A DNA stretch of 64,000 bases from Tubulanus polymorphus (taxonomy: Eukaryota; Nemertea; Palaeonemertea; Tubulaniformes; Tubulanidae), in NCBI RefSeq assembly GCF_964204645.1, contig NC_134031.1:3889001-3953000 (forward strand), written 5' to 3'. Below the pieces are notes generated by a model. It had not been told where the DNA came from. It saw nothing but the letters and a program-made list of their open reading frames with translations, and ran no database searches. Positions 12,741 to 23,882 of this stretch are shown here, one piece after another; position 1 is the first letter of the stretch, and the number at the start of each line of letters is the position of its first letter. The position numbers and the translations under genes were made by a program.

Positions 12741-13124
12741 GACGCACTAAAATTGCCGGTGCTCGAATATCACACTCTATTCGTACGCTATTTACGACCT
12801 GTTTACCGGCAGCCCTTAGCGCGTTATCTGTCATATGACTTTTAATCATATGCAAATGCGTCGTTATGCTGCATATTTCAATCGAACACACGTAAAATCA
12901 TTTAGCATGAAGGCAAACTAATACCATGAATAACGGTCGGTTTATTTTTGTTTCTGCGTGTGATCAACACGACTGAACACTCTGATTGGCTACGCGTCTG
13001 TCACTACATATCCTGTTTTAGTCCTGTATAGAATAGCAATAGGCCGTTGATATATACCGGTTATGCAATTTGTCAGAAAACCGAAAAAATATATGGAGGC
13101 AAATAACAATTGTCGTTCACTTAC

Positions 13125-13224
13125 ATTTCAATAGGTCATCGTCCTTATTATCATCGAGCATTAATACATCGTCACGGCCAGAATTGACCGCCGTTAAGCC
13201 GAAATCTGCATCCGTATTTTCCAT
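13125..13224 (-). CDS. Candidate alternative first coding exon of stomatin (form c)
   Basis: ATG at 13224-13222 (M-E-N-T-D-A-D-F-G) followed by 33 codons plus one base, ending at a consensus GTAAGT donor at 13124-13119. Phase 1 matches the common exon at 5837, giving L-L-K-S-T-D-E-K at the junction. The reading frame stays open upstream to another ATG at 13305 (M-I-C-K-I-S-L-K), so the tail could be longer. The peptide is acidic (D-D-N-K-D-D-D). Confidence 0.58.
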
Positions 13225-13575
13225 AGTCTCCTTAAAATTCTGGAGTTTACTTCCTTTACTCTTTAAGACTTTACGTCGCGTTTTTAAACTTATCTTACAT
13301 ATCACATGACTAGGGTAGCATATTTCGATTGAAGTCGATGACTTATCTACAGTTTGATTTCGCTTTTTTTTAACCTGACACTACAGTGCTTGCAACACAA
13401 TCTAAGTGTGGACCAGCTCACAAAGCTGAGTTTTCAGGTTAGTTTTCGCGTGGTTACCCCCTTATCCCGGAAAGGTAGATCCGATTTTTTCGGGACGCTA
13501 TAGGCGTATAGGCGGGTGCACCGGCAACTAGTGAAGCCCCTCGATCTGACCCTGCCGCATACTTTACAGCATCTA

Positions 13576-14042
13576 AAGCCTAGCGCACATCGACACTGCG
13601 ATTGGAGACAACTAGTTGCCAGGTAGTTTTCGGCGCATGAGAGCAACTGGCTGGATACAATCAGTTGCTCGAATTTGTCGATGTGAGCGAGCTTACGACT
13701 GGTTAGCGTCCATCTATCTCCAGTTCCACCCAGTTGCTCATGTTCTACTTTTGAGCAACTAGTTGTACTCAGTTGCTCTCATATCCGTCGATGTGAGCGC
13801 TCCATATTCAAAAACACATGGTTGTAACTGACTAAAACAAAGCGATTTGTCACGTGACTTGTGATACCCTCAAGAATATTTGCTAAACCACATCTCAGTT
13901 GCTGTCGATGTGTGCGCTATGGACCTAGCGACTGGCATGAGCCACGCAGTTGCTGGTTTTTACTAAATTTTCGATGTGCGCGGGGTACTCGCTCACTAAC
14001 AACTAGTTGTCTCCAGTCGCTTTGTCGATGTGCGCTAGGCTT
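13576..14042. mobile_element. ~467-bp foldback element with long inverted ends
   Basis: The left end (AAGCCTAGCGCACATCGACA, then a block ending in ACAACTAGTTG at about 13576-13618) is mirrored at about 13999-14042. The interior carries many copies of CAGTTGCT / AACTAGTTG and GTCGATGTG-type words in both orientations. There is no coding potential; the open frames that cross it are incidental. Confidence 0.65.
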
Positions 14043-14356
14043 AACTCATCAGTTGTCTCTCCAGAATACCGATGATACTTGTTAGAGGATTGCCATCGAT
14101 TCGATCAATAACACCAAGCACGGATCTATAGGCATGGACATATTTCTATTCCACGCTGTATATTTCATCTGTGCGCGTGCTAGAACAAAAACCCCTCCAG
14201 ATTAAGAAGCAATGAACGAGTCCCAGAGTCAATCTCAAGAGGTAAAGAAATACCAAAGAACAGTCAGTCGAAGATCAAAGATTTGAACCGATGAACCCAT
14301 AATCGATGGCCGACGAGTGACCGCTTGACTACTGGTTAAAAAACGTTTTTACTCAC

Positions 14357-14414
14357 ATTTCTGCAGATCGTCATAATTGCTTTTTGAGTTCGACACAATA
14401 TTTGACATTTCCAT
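14357..14414 (-). CDS. Candidate short alternative first coding exon of stomatin (form d)
   Basis: ATG at 14414-14412, 19 codons plus one base (M-E-M-S-N-I-V-S-N-S-K-S-N-Y-D-D-L-Q-K), then a GTGAGT donor at 14356-14351. Phase 1 again matches the common exon at 5837. A second in-frame ATG lies two codons in. Being short, this exon is supported mainly by its donor, its phase and its position within the array. Confidence 0.5.
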
Positions 14415-15310
14415 GATGATTTGATTCGATGTATCGAGAACATAGATCTACGTTATATTCAACATTTGCCGAACAGAACTTCCTGTTCATTTTTTATCGT
14501 TATATGATTTCATTCCTTTAATCTTCAATTCAGTTTTAGGACATGAATTAATACATGTCAACAAATAAATCAATATCAATGGGCACAATTTAATTCATTT
14601 AATCTCCATATCAGTCCTATGATACATTTAATGAGTCGTTAAATGTCTGAAATAAATCAATATCAATGGGCATTGAAATGGGTTTTTCTGTGGCATCTGG
14701 GATTCCTCCCGGAGAAGACAGGTTCCCTTTTGTAGTTAACGCTTCAAATTCGCTTACGAGAAATCAAAATTTATCCCCACGCATATTTGATAAGTGTAAG
14801 AGACGATTTAGGCAATAATAAATATATTTCGTCATGATTTACCGGTATTTAGAAATGCTTGTAAAACTTTAACGCATAAGCATCTGCCAACATACGCATG
14901 ATCAGCCATGAATCCTGGTTATCGAATTCAAATTCTAAAGCAATCAAATCAGAATTTAGCTAAACAGATTTTGTCGAATTCAAATATGCGATCAGAAGAT
15001 TTTGCAAGATCAAAACTCAACATTTCGATTCCGTTTTCCATTTAAGCCGCTTTAGGGCTCCTAATGAAGGGTCCAGATGTCTCATGCGTGGAACTACCTT
15101 TCGAAAGGAGACAATCATACATTTCTACTCATTCAGACTATCAAAATATTACGACTTAGGTGATTTTCCTAATTGAGAAAATCTTTTCTCTGAACATTTC
15201 CTTTAAATTAAGCATCTATCCAACTTATGGATACTGACTGAGAAATCGGCGACTGGTTGCCGACTCCTTACGACGCTCGGTTGGACCTTACGCGACCCGA
15301 ATCAGGCTTT

Positions 15311-15593
15311 AACCCTTTCAGTGCTGACTAATTAATACCCTATAGTGCTGGAGATAATTTGAAAATTTTTAAAAATTCCACTCTAGTGTGTTGAATAACG
15401 GGAATACCACTATAATGGATCTACACCACGGCGCGGTGTATCATTAGTTACTAGTATTTCACTATGTCTGACAAGTGCTGCCATCTTTCAAGGGAGATAA
15501 TTACTAATTACATTAATACACATAGTGCGGTGTACTAGCAAAATCTATCACTGATTTATACACCGCACTGCGGTGTAGATGCACTGAAAGGGA
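15311..15593. mobile_element. MITE with AACCCTTTCAGTG ends (family 2, copy 1)
   Basis: Starts AACCCTTTCAGTGCTGAC and ends in the inverted GCACTGAAAGGGAT. Internally it has small palindromes around ACACCGCACTGCGGTGTA. The left side reads TTAA-CCC, hinting at a piggyBac-type TTAA target, though the right edge has decayed. Related copies are at 35178-35470 and, inverted, at 45021-45302. Confidence 0.75.
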
Positions 15594-15718
15594 TAAGCCG
15601 ATAGCCAAACACAGCAAGAAACAACAACGAAACGCGAAAAACATTAGTGTTTCAACGATTCATTCGGCCGCCAAATTTTACAAAATGAGAGGACAACGTT
15701 ATACACATTATAGCCTAC

Positions 15719-15842
15719 CATCGTGAGCGTCGTCTACGGCTCGTTTGCCGTCGGCGGACGCGCGTTGGCGCGATAAATCAGCCGTCGGAGCGCCTCCGTT
15801 CACCGCGCTCGCGTCCGGAACGTTCGAATCGGTTTCGCTCAT
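15719..15842 (-). CDS. Candidate alternative first coding exon of stomatin (form e)
   Basis: ATG at 15842-15840 in an A-A-G-ATG-A context, 41 codons plus one base, GTAGGC donor at 15718-15713 (phase 1, completing Ala before T-D-E-K). The exon is notably CpG- and GC-rich compared with the AT-rich flanks, like the other coding exons here. The tail is Ala/Asp/Ser-rich and ends A-V-D-D-A-H-D. The frame is open upstream to an ATG at 15902; the inner ATG is preferred for length and context. Confidence 0.68.
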
Positions 15843-17095
15843 CTTTAATCTAAGGTGTTTTACTCGCCGGAATAACGAACGACGATCTCGTCTCACGTAC
15901 AACGCGTTATATAATGGTGTCTAGCGAGAGCGCGTGCGATGTGAACTCAAGGATGTTCGGTACCAGAGGCAGCTGCGACTGATTCTACGGTGATCTGGGT
16001 GTGGTGTCGTATATACGCGCCCCACCCCTTTTCAATTACGCCCGCCGGCAATTAAAGCGAGCAGAAACACGAACGATCAATCGCTCGAGTCTCGAAATCG
16101 ACAATTCATCTATTATGACGGTTTTCCATTTAAATTTTAAATATTAATTGCAAAATTATTATTATTACCATTTTTACGTTCTCTGTCTCCCACGAGAGAG
16201 AGTTGTCTAATCATGTACGAGGCCAGTTAGCAGCAGTAGCAGCGACGGCGGTGACGTGCCTCGTTTGAAATTTTCAACTGCCACGCCCGGTTAAAATTAG
16301 AAAATTACCTCATTTCATAAATTTCGTCTCAGCCTACTGAATATGCAACAAAAATATTTACTTATCGGCTTATTTCTTTTAAAGAACGCATACGCCCTCC
16401 AGTTACAGCTCTGAGGGCCCAGAGAAAGGGGGGCGGGGGTTTGTCTTCCTCAAATATGTGAATTTTCAATTAACATGTAATTGATCATTATTATTTTTTT
16501 GACGCTGTATAAACTGTTATAATAATCTTCATATACATTTATTACTACGTGTTATTTAAGGGAGTTTGGTGTGAGGCGATGTGCACTTCATCAAGATTGG
16601 CTAACATAACTTTAATGATCCTTCATATCATATAATTTATATCATAATAATTATCGTCAACAATATTAAGCAATATATGTATTATTTTTGAGGCGTCAAC
16701 AAACTTTCAAGTTAGTTTTTTTGTTTATATATATTTATATATATAGTTATGTTTATATATTTGAGAAATAAATAAATCAATCGATCAATCAATTCATTGA
16801 TTCATTCATTGTTGTTATAACTAGTTGTTATAACCGAAGTGTTTTTAACGAATGAAGTTCAACTGTATCATCAGGGAGAGAGGTATCCTCCCCATCATCT
16901 AAATAAAAGTGAAATAGCCCTGGCAATAATGGCCCACGTAACTTTCGAGCCCACCACTACCAATTTTCTAACATGAAAAAACCCTAAAATAAACTGTACT
17001 TCTTATTTCGATCAAAATCAGGCCATTCAGACTATTAAATATTTTTCTGTCGATTAAGCGCTTGGTTAAAAAAACCTAAAACAGTTAAGACGTAC

Positions 17096-17348
17096 TATCA
17101 GCCGCGTCGTCTTTATGGCGTGGTCTTTCGTTGGTTGACTCGTATTCCGGAGGAGGCTGTTGCGGGGGAGGCCGCTTCGGAGGATCCGCGTCCGAATTCG
17201 CTGATGTTTCGGGTCGACCCGACGAATTCGTATTCAAATCGGTACGCTGTCTCCATTGACCCGGCGTCTCGTAATGGGCGGGATTACCCGCCGTCCCGTC
17301 TGGTTGAAACTGTTCCATGTCTTCGTGTCCGATCTTATGTCCGTACAT
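17096..17348 (-). CDS. Candidate alternative first coding exon of stomatin, long proline-rich tail with PPxY (form f)
   Basis: ATG at 17348-17346 (M-Y-G-H-K-I-G-H-E-D-M-E-Q-F), 84 codons plus one base, then a GTACGT donor at 17095-17090; phase 1 gives D-T-T-D-E-K on joining to the common exon at 5837. Residues about 57-69 are a proline run that ends P-P-P-E-Y, a PPxY motif of the type bound by WW domains. The tail ends in charged H-K-D-D-A-A-D. The second methionine, at residue 11, could also be the start. GC-rich relative to its surroundings. Confidence 0.68.
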
Positions 17349-17445
17349 TTAACGCGATGACGATAACTAGTCCCAGATCTACGGTGGAAAATGAAAAAAA
17401 AGAAAGAAATAGACATTCGTTACCCGTCTGACGCGCGAATCAATA

Positions 17446-17725
17446 GCAGCGATCACACGGAGACGATTTTGCCCGGGCAAACTTGGCACGGATCAGGCTC
17501 GGGCCAAATTTGGCCCGCGCCTAATTAGAGAGCGCATTCACACGCAAACCATTCCCTCGATACTCAGCAATGCTAAAACAAAGCGAAGTGGATCATTTCC
17601 GGTGCCAGTCAAACGCAATCATTTGTCTGGTGCTAAAATTTGGCTTGGGCCCATTTGGCACCCGTGTGAACATTTGTTCCGGGCCAAATTTGGCCTGGGC
17701 CAAAAACGCTTGTGTGATCGCGGCT
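17446..17725. mobile_element. MITE with GCGATCACAC ends (family 3, best-preserved copy)
   Basis: Left end GCAGCGATCACACGGAGACG and right end TTGTGTGATCGCGGCT are inverted repeats. The interior is built of GGGCCAAATTTGGCCCG-like palindromic words. It lies directly upstream (in transcript sense) of stomatin first exon f. Confidence 0.7.
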
Positions 17726-19794
17726 AATATTAATAGCATCATGCGACTATCCACTGACTAGATTTTCAGACAAGTCTACGAAATGGAATATGTTCTTAGA
17801 AGCCTGATACAAAATAAGCCATCTTCGCATGAGTTCCGGTGGAGAAAAATTTTCAAGGCCTTCGCCCAGAGTGGTCTCCAAAATTGCAATGTCGTGTTAT
17901 TTGTTTTTGATTGATTAATGATTAATTTCTTCAAAAATCTTTTGATTTTTATTTTCTGAACTTATCATCGATCCTCCACGTCGTGTCTGAAGTGGAGCTA
18001 TTCTACCAATGTCCCAGCTATTCGAGTAGGTGAAAAAATAAACAATTCATTTACAAGTTATTATAAAAAACAGTTATTATTCATCATAATATTTTATGCC
18101 ACAATTAGACCCTATTAACGAATTATTTCAATTCTACTATTTCCAAAAATGATCGGTTGCTAGGGTGTTAGGTAGATAAATGAAAGGTAATCTTACTACA
18201 CAAAATCTTTTCAAGCCAATTAAAGACTTAGGTATTTGAAAATGAAAATTTTCTAAAGAATCAAAAATTTCGAAAAACAAATCTAAGCGCGACTTTGGAA
18301 ATATTCACTAATTTCAAAGATAGCCTTACCAGTTGAGGTGATCGATTCCCCGCGCAGAATGAGTATAGAAGTATACTGCGAGTGCACGTATTCAAACCGG
18401 CAAACCAGTTGGCATTACCAGTACGTAGTATAAAAACATATACACAGCGCAATGGGACATTGTGTGACGACTGAGCTAGACAACAGCACCGTCACAATAC
18501 GACAGAATAAGCGTCCGAGTCCAATCATAATGCCATTAGAACGAAATAATGCGTATTTATTGATATTCATTATGTTGGCGTTGGTTTTGGTTGATTGAAT
18601 TTTAAAAACCGGGTTGCCATTAGCGTCGCTAAAAACAAGAAATCTAATTTGAACTATTTACTGGTTCGAGTTCTACTTATAAATACGAAGAATACACTAG
18701 GGCTAAAAAAGGATACAAATATTATAGCACCTTCTTTATGAACTCGAATCGCTATTGAGTGATTTTAGACTTATATAATATATATATATATCTTTCATTC
18801 AGGTCAAATCCTATGATTAATGGAAATATCATAAACAGTAAAAACTCTCTGTATAGTGAACGCCAGTGGTACCGAGCTAAAAGTGTTTACTATTCTGTGT
18901 GTTCACTGTTCACTACTATAGGGAGGTACTGATGTATGTTTTTTAGATATAGCTTTCCATAGCCATAGCTTTTCCTAGGCCAGGAAAAAATTCATATGGA
19001 ATGACTATTTCCATTAGTAAACGTGACAACACCCGTGAAGACCACATCAAAAGGACCTCAAACAGGGGCGGGTCGTGGATCCAAGGGGTTTAAGCGGCCC
19101 TTTTTGCAAGCATCATCTTTTCATTACTTTTTGATACTTAATCACTGTTCAAAAGATGCTAGGAAATCTCTTCTAGAGGGCCTTTAGTTCAACATTTTCT
19201 TGGGGAGGATCTTCAGAGACCCCTGCAAAAATGCTTCATGCCGTTGACGCTCTTGTTGTACAAGGCACATAGCCAGTAAATTTATAAATAAGGCCACCCT
19301 ATATGAAATTCCTAGATCCCGCTGATAAAGGGTGAAAAATCAATCACTTTTGCTCTTTATTTTTGTAGAGCGTGATGATACTGCCAAAACATGCATATCC
19401 AAAAGTTCACAGGGATACGGGAACGATCAGCTTCGCGGAAAACGCATTTAAAACCACTCAGAATTCTCGCCGGGGACATACAGCGGTTTTCATGCATCGC
19501 GCACTCCGGCAGTGACAGCAAACCAAACAACTCACTAAATCGTTGCCATGGTTACAGCCACAGAATCAACGTCGTCGTCGTGGCGATGTGTTTATCATCG
19601 ATAAATCCGACGACCCTGGATTCCGCCAAAAATGTCACCATCTATAAATATCGTCATTCCCAAGGTTAATCGATACCGTTAGTGATCTAGTGTAGAGATG
19701 CGCACTCGGGGATGATCGCAGTTATCCATACGTGCATGCTTCATTTCATCGACCATCAACACTTCCGTCTATACCGACCGGTACACGCTTTTAT

Positions 19795-19995
19795 TAGCCG
19801 CGATCGCAATTTATGGCCTGAGCCAATTTAGGCCCGGAACAACTGAAAACACTGGTGTCACAGGCATGGGCCCATGCCTGGATCAAATAATTGCATATGA
19901 ATTTCAACTGGGTCGGAAATGACTCAAACGCGCTCTTTAATCACGGGCCAAATTTGACTCGGGCCTGATCTGCGCCAGGTCAAATCGTCTCTGGG
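19795..19995. mobile_element. Family 3 MITE copy, one end eroded
   Basis: Begins TTAGCCGCGATCGCAA and carries the family words GGCCTGAGCC, GGGCCAAATTTGACTCGGG and CTGATCTGCGCC. The right inverted end is not clear. Confidence 0.5.
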
Positions 19996-21540
19996 GCACT
20001 CAAGTGCCATCTGATGGCATCGAAATTTCAAAAATTTTCCAAATCCTTTAATTTCAGCTTCCTCTACATCGTTAGCTCTGTGTGGAATGACAACACTACG
20101 CCATTTTCGTCTCCAAGTGCCTTCTCCTGGATCTGCCCCTAGTATCTGTTCAGAGAACTTTCATACGCCACCTGGCCCTTTTGATTCTTAAATAAGATCA
20201 AATATCACTGCATCTTACTCGTTCATTACCCAGCGATCTATGTATGATATATATAGCAGGAGTATAGATTTAAAATGGCTACCCGTACCGGCATCCACCT
20301 CGTCTGAGGCTTTTGAAAAAAATTGATAACTTGTTTCTCATTTCATTATCTACCCCGTACATAACTTTTTTTTTTCAAATCAGGACCAAACTTATCATAA
20401 CAGACACCCGGCAGCTGTAGAAATGAACTGATAGCAAATCTTATTGCAGTTTACTAAACTCGCCGATTAGGAGAAACTAGGCATCAGTAGAAGAGGTAGT
20501 ACTCCAAAGTAGAAGAGATCCGGTTTTGACCTCCTGCCCCATGGTTGTGTTGGTGGTAAGCTTGCATAAAGTGGTAAGCTTGACGTGCACAGGATTTTCT
20601 TCAAAAATCAAATAAAATTTGTAAAAGCCTTTTCAGCTAAATATTTCGAAAAGGCGCCCATTTTTGAATGGTGAGGCAGTCAAATTGGATCATTCTCGAC
20701 CCCGTGCTTATGCCTCTAAGGTGCCCCTCATCCATTTTTCGTGATATTTGCCCTATCTGAGCAGAAGCATGTTTTGCCTGTCAAACTTGAAGTTCCTAAA
20801 ATTTGCTTTAAAAATTACTCACTATAGATTAAAAAGGGGATTCAATCGCACACCCCTTGAAACCCCTGCGTTCAGCCATGCCCGAATAATTAGGTAGGCT
20901 TATAGCAAGCAGTAAACTTAGAGCCCGCTAAAGCCCCACTAATAATTGTAGTAGCATTTGATTACCGACATGCATTAAGAATCCTCACCGCTTATCTACC
21001 CTTGAAAACGACCCTGGATATCTTATAAATAGCAGAGATCATTGACTCACTAAACGAAAATAGATCGTTCTACCTCCGCTGCATTACAGTAATAAACTTA
21101 ACACGTAAAAATATACATAATACTACAGAAATACATCTCATAGGCTAACAATGTATGTACAAACGATGGTAGGCCAGTGTGCATGCATCCCCGATGAGCC
21201 ACACAGGGCGCACACACCTCGCCGATTTTGTAACAAAACATTTTTTGGAAAACGTGTTATGAAAGTTCCGTCTGGAAGCATCTAAATCCATTGAATTCTC
21301 CAGGGAAATGGCTCCAGAAGCCATGCATAACACCTGACTTGTACGTTATATAGTTTGAAAACTGCGGTTTCTGTAAACGATGCCCCCCTTCCAAAAAGGC
21401 TGACAGGAATACACTTTCACATGGTTGATGAAATGCTTGATTTAATTTAAGTCATACAGGTCATGCAAGTTGCCAAGTAGCCGAGAACTGGCTGGGTGCA
21501 GTCGAGGATTCATTAAAAACATCAAACATCTCTTTGTGCT

Positions 21541-21706
21541 ACAGTAAACCTTGCCCTACTCGGACACGGCCAACTCGGACTTCCGACTTACTCGCGCAAA
21601 AACGAAATCATTTTTGTGAATTCCTAACGTATTTTCCTATCCTTAACTTGGACTTTGTTTACCACGGACCAATTTTGCTGGTTTGTCCGAGATGGGCAAG
21701 GTTTAC
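21541..21706. mobile_element. MITE with ACAGTAAACCTTGCC ends (family 4, copy 1)
   Basis: Left end ACAGTAAACCTTGCCCTACT and inverted right end GATGGGCAAGGTTTACC, with TA at the left border. The interior has ACTCGGAC words. The second copy is at 42145-42321. Confidence 0.65.
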
Positions 21707-22085
21707 CAGCCAGTACCAATAGGGGGAAATCGTGAAATGAATACCGTATTCTTAATTTCACTGAAGCGCTACAAATGATTCCAATCACTGTGTCCACTGA
21801 CATTACTGGGCAACAGTTAAATATTGCCAATCATTGGCGAGAATGGTATCAATGTCTGACTTAAGGCTAGTCTAGTATCTAGCTGCTGTTCATCAGACAA
21901 GTTGCAGGGGGGCCGCGTAAACTTCTGGTATTCAGACTAACTTAAGGCAATTGTGATCTCAAAGATTCATGGATTTAGATTAGAAGCAACTTCCAAATTT
22001 GTCACCATCTTCAGCTCGCTCAAAGAGTCGTCTCAAGGCAATGAAAAAGAGCATTCATTGGTCTCAGCAACCACACGGGCCCGAC

Positions 22086-22145
22086 CCTAAAAGTTTTTGA
22101 CCCCAGTATCCTAGGTACTATATACTGGGGTCAAAAACTTTTTGT
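22086..22145. repeat. Hairpin with 21-bp perfect arms
   Basis: Arms 22089-22109 and 22122-22142 are perfect inverted repeats containing GTTTTTGACCCCAGTAT, with a 12-base loop. Weaker pairing continues outward (GGGCCCGACC against GTCAGGCTCC). Confidence 0.8.
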
Positions 22146-22217
22146 GTCAGGCTCCTGTGTTAGCAACGGTAAATTCAGATCGAGCGCAAGTCAGAAAAAC
22201 AGCATCAGAAAAATAGC

Positions 22218-22388
22218 CATCCCGGCCACAACACAAGGACTTGTATCAGAGTTGTAGGTAAAAACGATAATCTGTTAATCCAATGTCTGTTATCTTATAT
22301 ATGCCATAGACATTGGATTAACAGATTATCGTTTTTGTATTACCAGTTGGTACATACAACTCTGATACGAGCCGCTGTGATCCCGGCT
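22218..22388. repeat. Long palindrome (29-bp perfect core arms, extended imperfect arms)
   Basis: Core arms 22260-22288 and 22308-22336 match perfectly (AACGATAATCTGTTAATCC and complement) around a loop of about 19 bases. Pairing extends outward through GTATCAGAGTTGT / ACAACTCTGATAC to CCCGGCC / GATCCCGGC, giving arms of roughly 70 bases. This is probably a foldback transposon, 140 bases from stomatin first exon g. Confidence 0.8.
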
Positions 22389-22528
22389 TGAAATTTTGGA
22401 GGGCAAATGATTTTGACGCGTGCCACTCTGTCGATTGTCTGCGTAGATGAGGATGAAAGTAAGGTATTGCACGATATAAAAAGTGGAGGGCAAGTTAATA
22501 CAGTTAAATAGAGTTTTTCGATTTTTAC

Positions 22529-22616
22529 CTGCACCGGATTCATCAGAAGGCGCCGCATCATCTTGACCAACTCTATGAAAACTAGTACCCCCACGATCTT
22601 TTGCACCATCAGCCAT
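22529..22616 (-). CDS. Candidate most distal alternative first coding exon of stomatin (form g)
   Basis: ATG at 22616-22614 (M-A-D-G-A-K-D-R-G-G-T), 29 codons plus one base, GTAAAA donor at 22528-22523. Phase 1, so it also reads into A-T-D-E-K of the common exon at 5837. No other minus-strand acceptor exon is evident between it and stomatin, and the next gene upstream on this strand ends at 24218. The assignment rests on phase, strand, acidic character and position. It could instead belong to a small unrecognised gene. Confidence 0.45.
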
Positions 22617-23092
22617 CGAATGCAGACACTTAAGACTTTAATCTCGGGAGCTGGCCGACTCACTCGCACCACTGGAAGACGGTGGATTTTTTGAAGAATT
22701 AGGGAAGAAAAAATGATACGGAGATGCTTTCTTTAATCCATCAAATAGTGGCTGTTGATTTTGCCTCCCACCAGATCGAATCTTTCCAGTCATTTTCATC
22801 GTTTTTCTTTCCGAGCAATCAACCGATATTGTATTAGATTTTCTTCAGATAAAGAATACTTAAATGTTTTTTTGAATATGCAACGAAAATTGGTGATGAA
22901 TGATGCATTTCAGGGCCATTTAACTTTAGTTGAGACGAACGATATCGAATCGTGTTAATATGCAGTGGGAGTTAGAGTGAAGTGTGATGGCAGCACTTGG
23001 TGGCTTTATGTGTGTATACAACCATCCAGTGGCTCGAAATTTGAATAGTAGCTTAGACCCTCCCCAATACCTAGGGAAGGGAAATGTTTACC

Positions 23093-23470
23093 TTTTTTTT
23101 TAAAAGTATTTTTCTGCGGCTTTACTTTTTCCAAAACAATTTTTCTGTGACTTCATTTTCTTATGTCAATTTTTCTGCGACTTAATTTTTTTCAAAACAA
23201 TTTTTCTGGATTTCTCTGTCCATTTTTCAGCGACTTTATTTTTTCCAAAACGATTTTGTTATGACTATATCTTTTTCCTGGGTTTATATATGAACTGAGC
23301 AGTTCGGAGGAAAATTTAAGTTGTAGAAAAATCGTTTTGAAAAAATCTGAAGTTGCCGAAAATGATTTTGAAAAAACTAAAGCTAAGAAAAATTGGAAGA
23401 AAAAAATAGAAGTTGCAGAAAAATCGGAAGAAAAAAATTTGATTGCAGAAAAATTGTTTCGAAAAATCAT
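23093..23470. repeat. Low-complexity tandem repeat that inverts on itself
   Basis: The left half repeats about 30-bp units built on TTTTTCTGCGACTT and TTTTCCAAAACAA. After a centre near 23285-23310 the complementary units (GTTGCAGAAAAAT, CGTTTTGAAAAAA) follow. The two halves can fold together over more than 150 bases. Confidence 0.75.
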
Positions 23471-23876
23471 GTTCTAGTCACATCCCTAAGACTAAACCAG
23501 TAATCCCATCTATTTTTAGTAGAACTTTGCTGAGATATTGGTCAATCGGAGCAGGGAAGTTCAATGAGATTACATTATACTTCCCTGATAAGCTTCTATT
23601 CAACTACAAGCCTCTGTGTATCATTCTTGATGAAAACTTTCATGAAAGGTGTACTGGTAGCCTAATTCACAAAAAATACAGGCTCCTTACACAAGATATT
23701 ATTTACCATAATAAAAGTTTGAAATATTTGTCGTTTCATTAACATATTCTCGGTCCATCCTTCAGCAACCCATGATATTCTCGACTCTTCTATTCCAAAT
23801 TTATGAATAAAGGCGAATGAATGGTGAATTAATTAATTCATAAATAAATTATCCATGTTCAATTGTGATCACAAAG

Positions 23877-23882
23877 TTTATT
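23877..23882 (-). terminator. Possible poly(A) signal of the CCDC180-like gene
   Basis: AATAAA on the minus strand about 340 bases past the stop codon at 24218. Only a hexamer match in AT-rich DNA. Confidence 0.25.

Larger units (their letters stand above)
17726..22085. other. Upstream stomatin region between first exons f and g, no clear gene
   Basis: Mostly AT-rich DNA with repeats. A minus-strand GTAAGG at about 18326 follows a phase-1 frame but has no in-frame ATG, so at most it could end a non-coding first exon. The open frame at 19391-19669 (plus) has no recognisable similarity. A short TA-flanked repeat lies at 21541-21706. Confidence 0.5.

Noticed and set aside
13434-14085. Open frames at 13434-13646 and 13861-14085 as small genes
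   Set aside because: Both lie largely within the foldback element and are made of its repeated words.
18326-18360. Possible eighth stomatin first exon near 18330
   Set aside because: A GTAAGG donor in the right phase is present, but the frame has a stop upstream and no ATG before the donor. At most it could be non-coding.
22326-22672. Long minus-strand frames at 22326-22616 and 22340-22672 as complete genes
   Set aside because: The 3' parts run through the palindrome, and only the first 29 codons before the donor at 22528 look like coding sequence.
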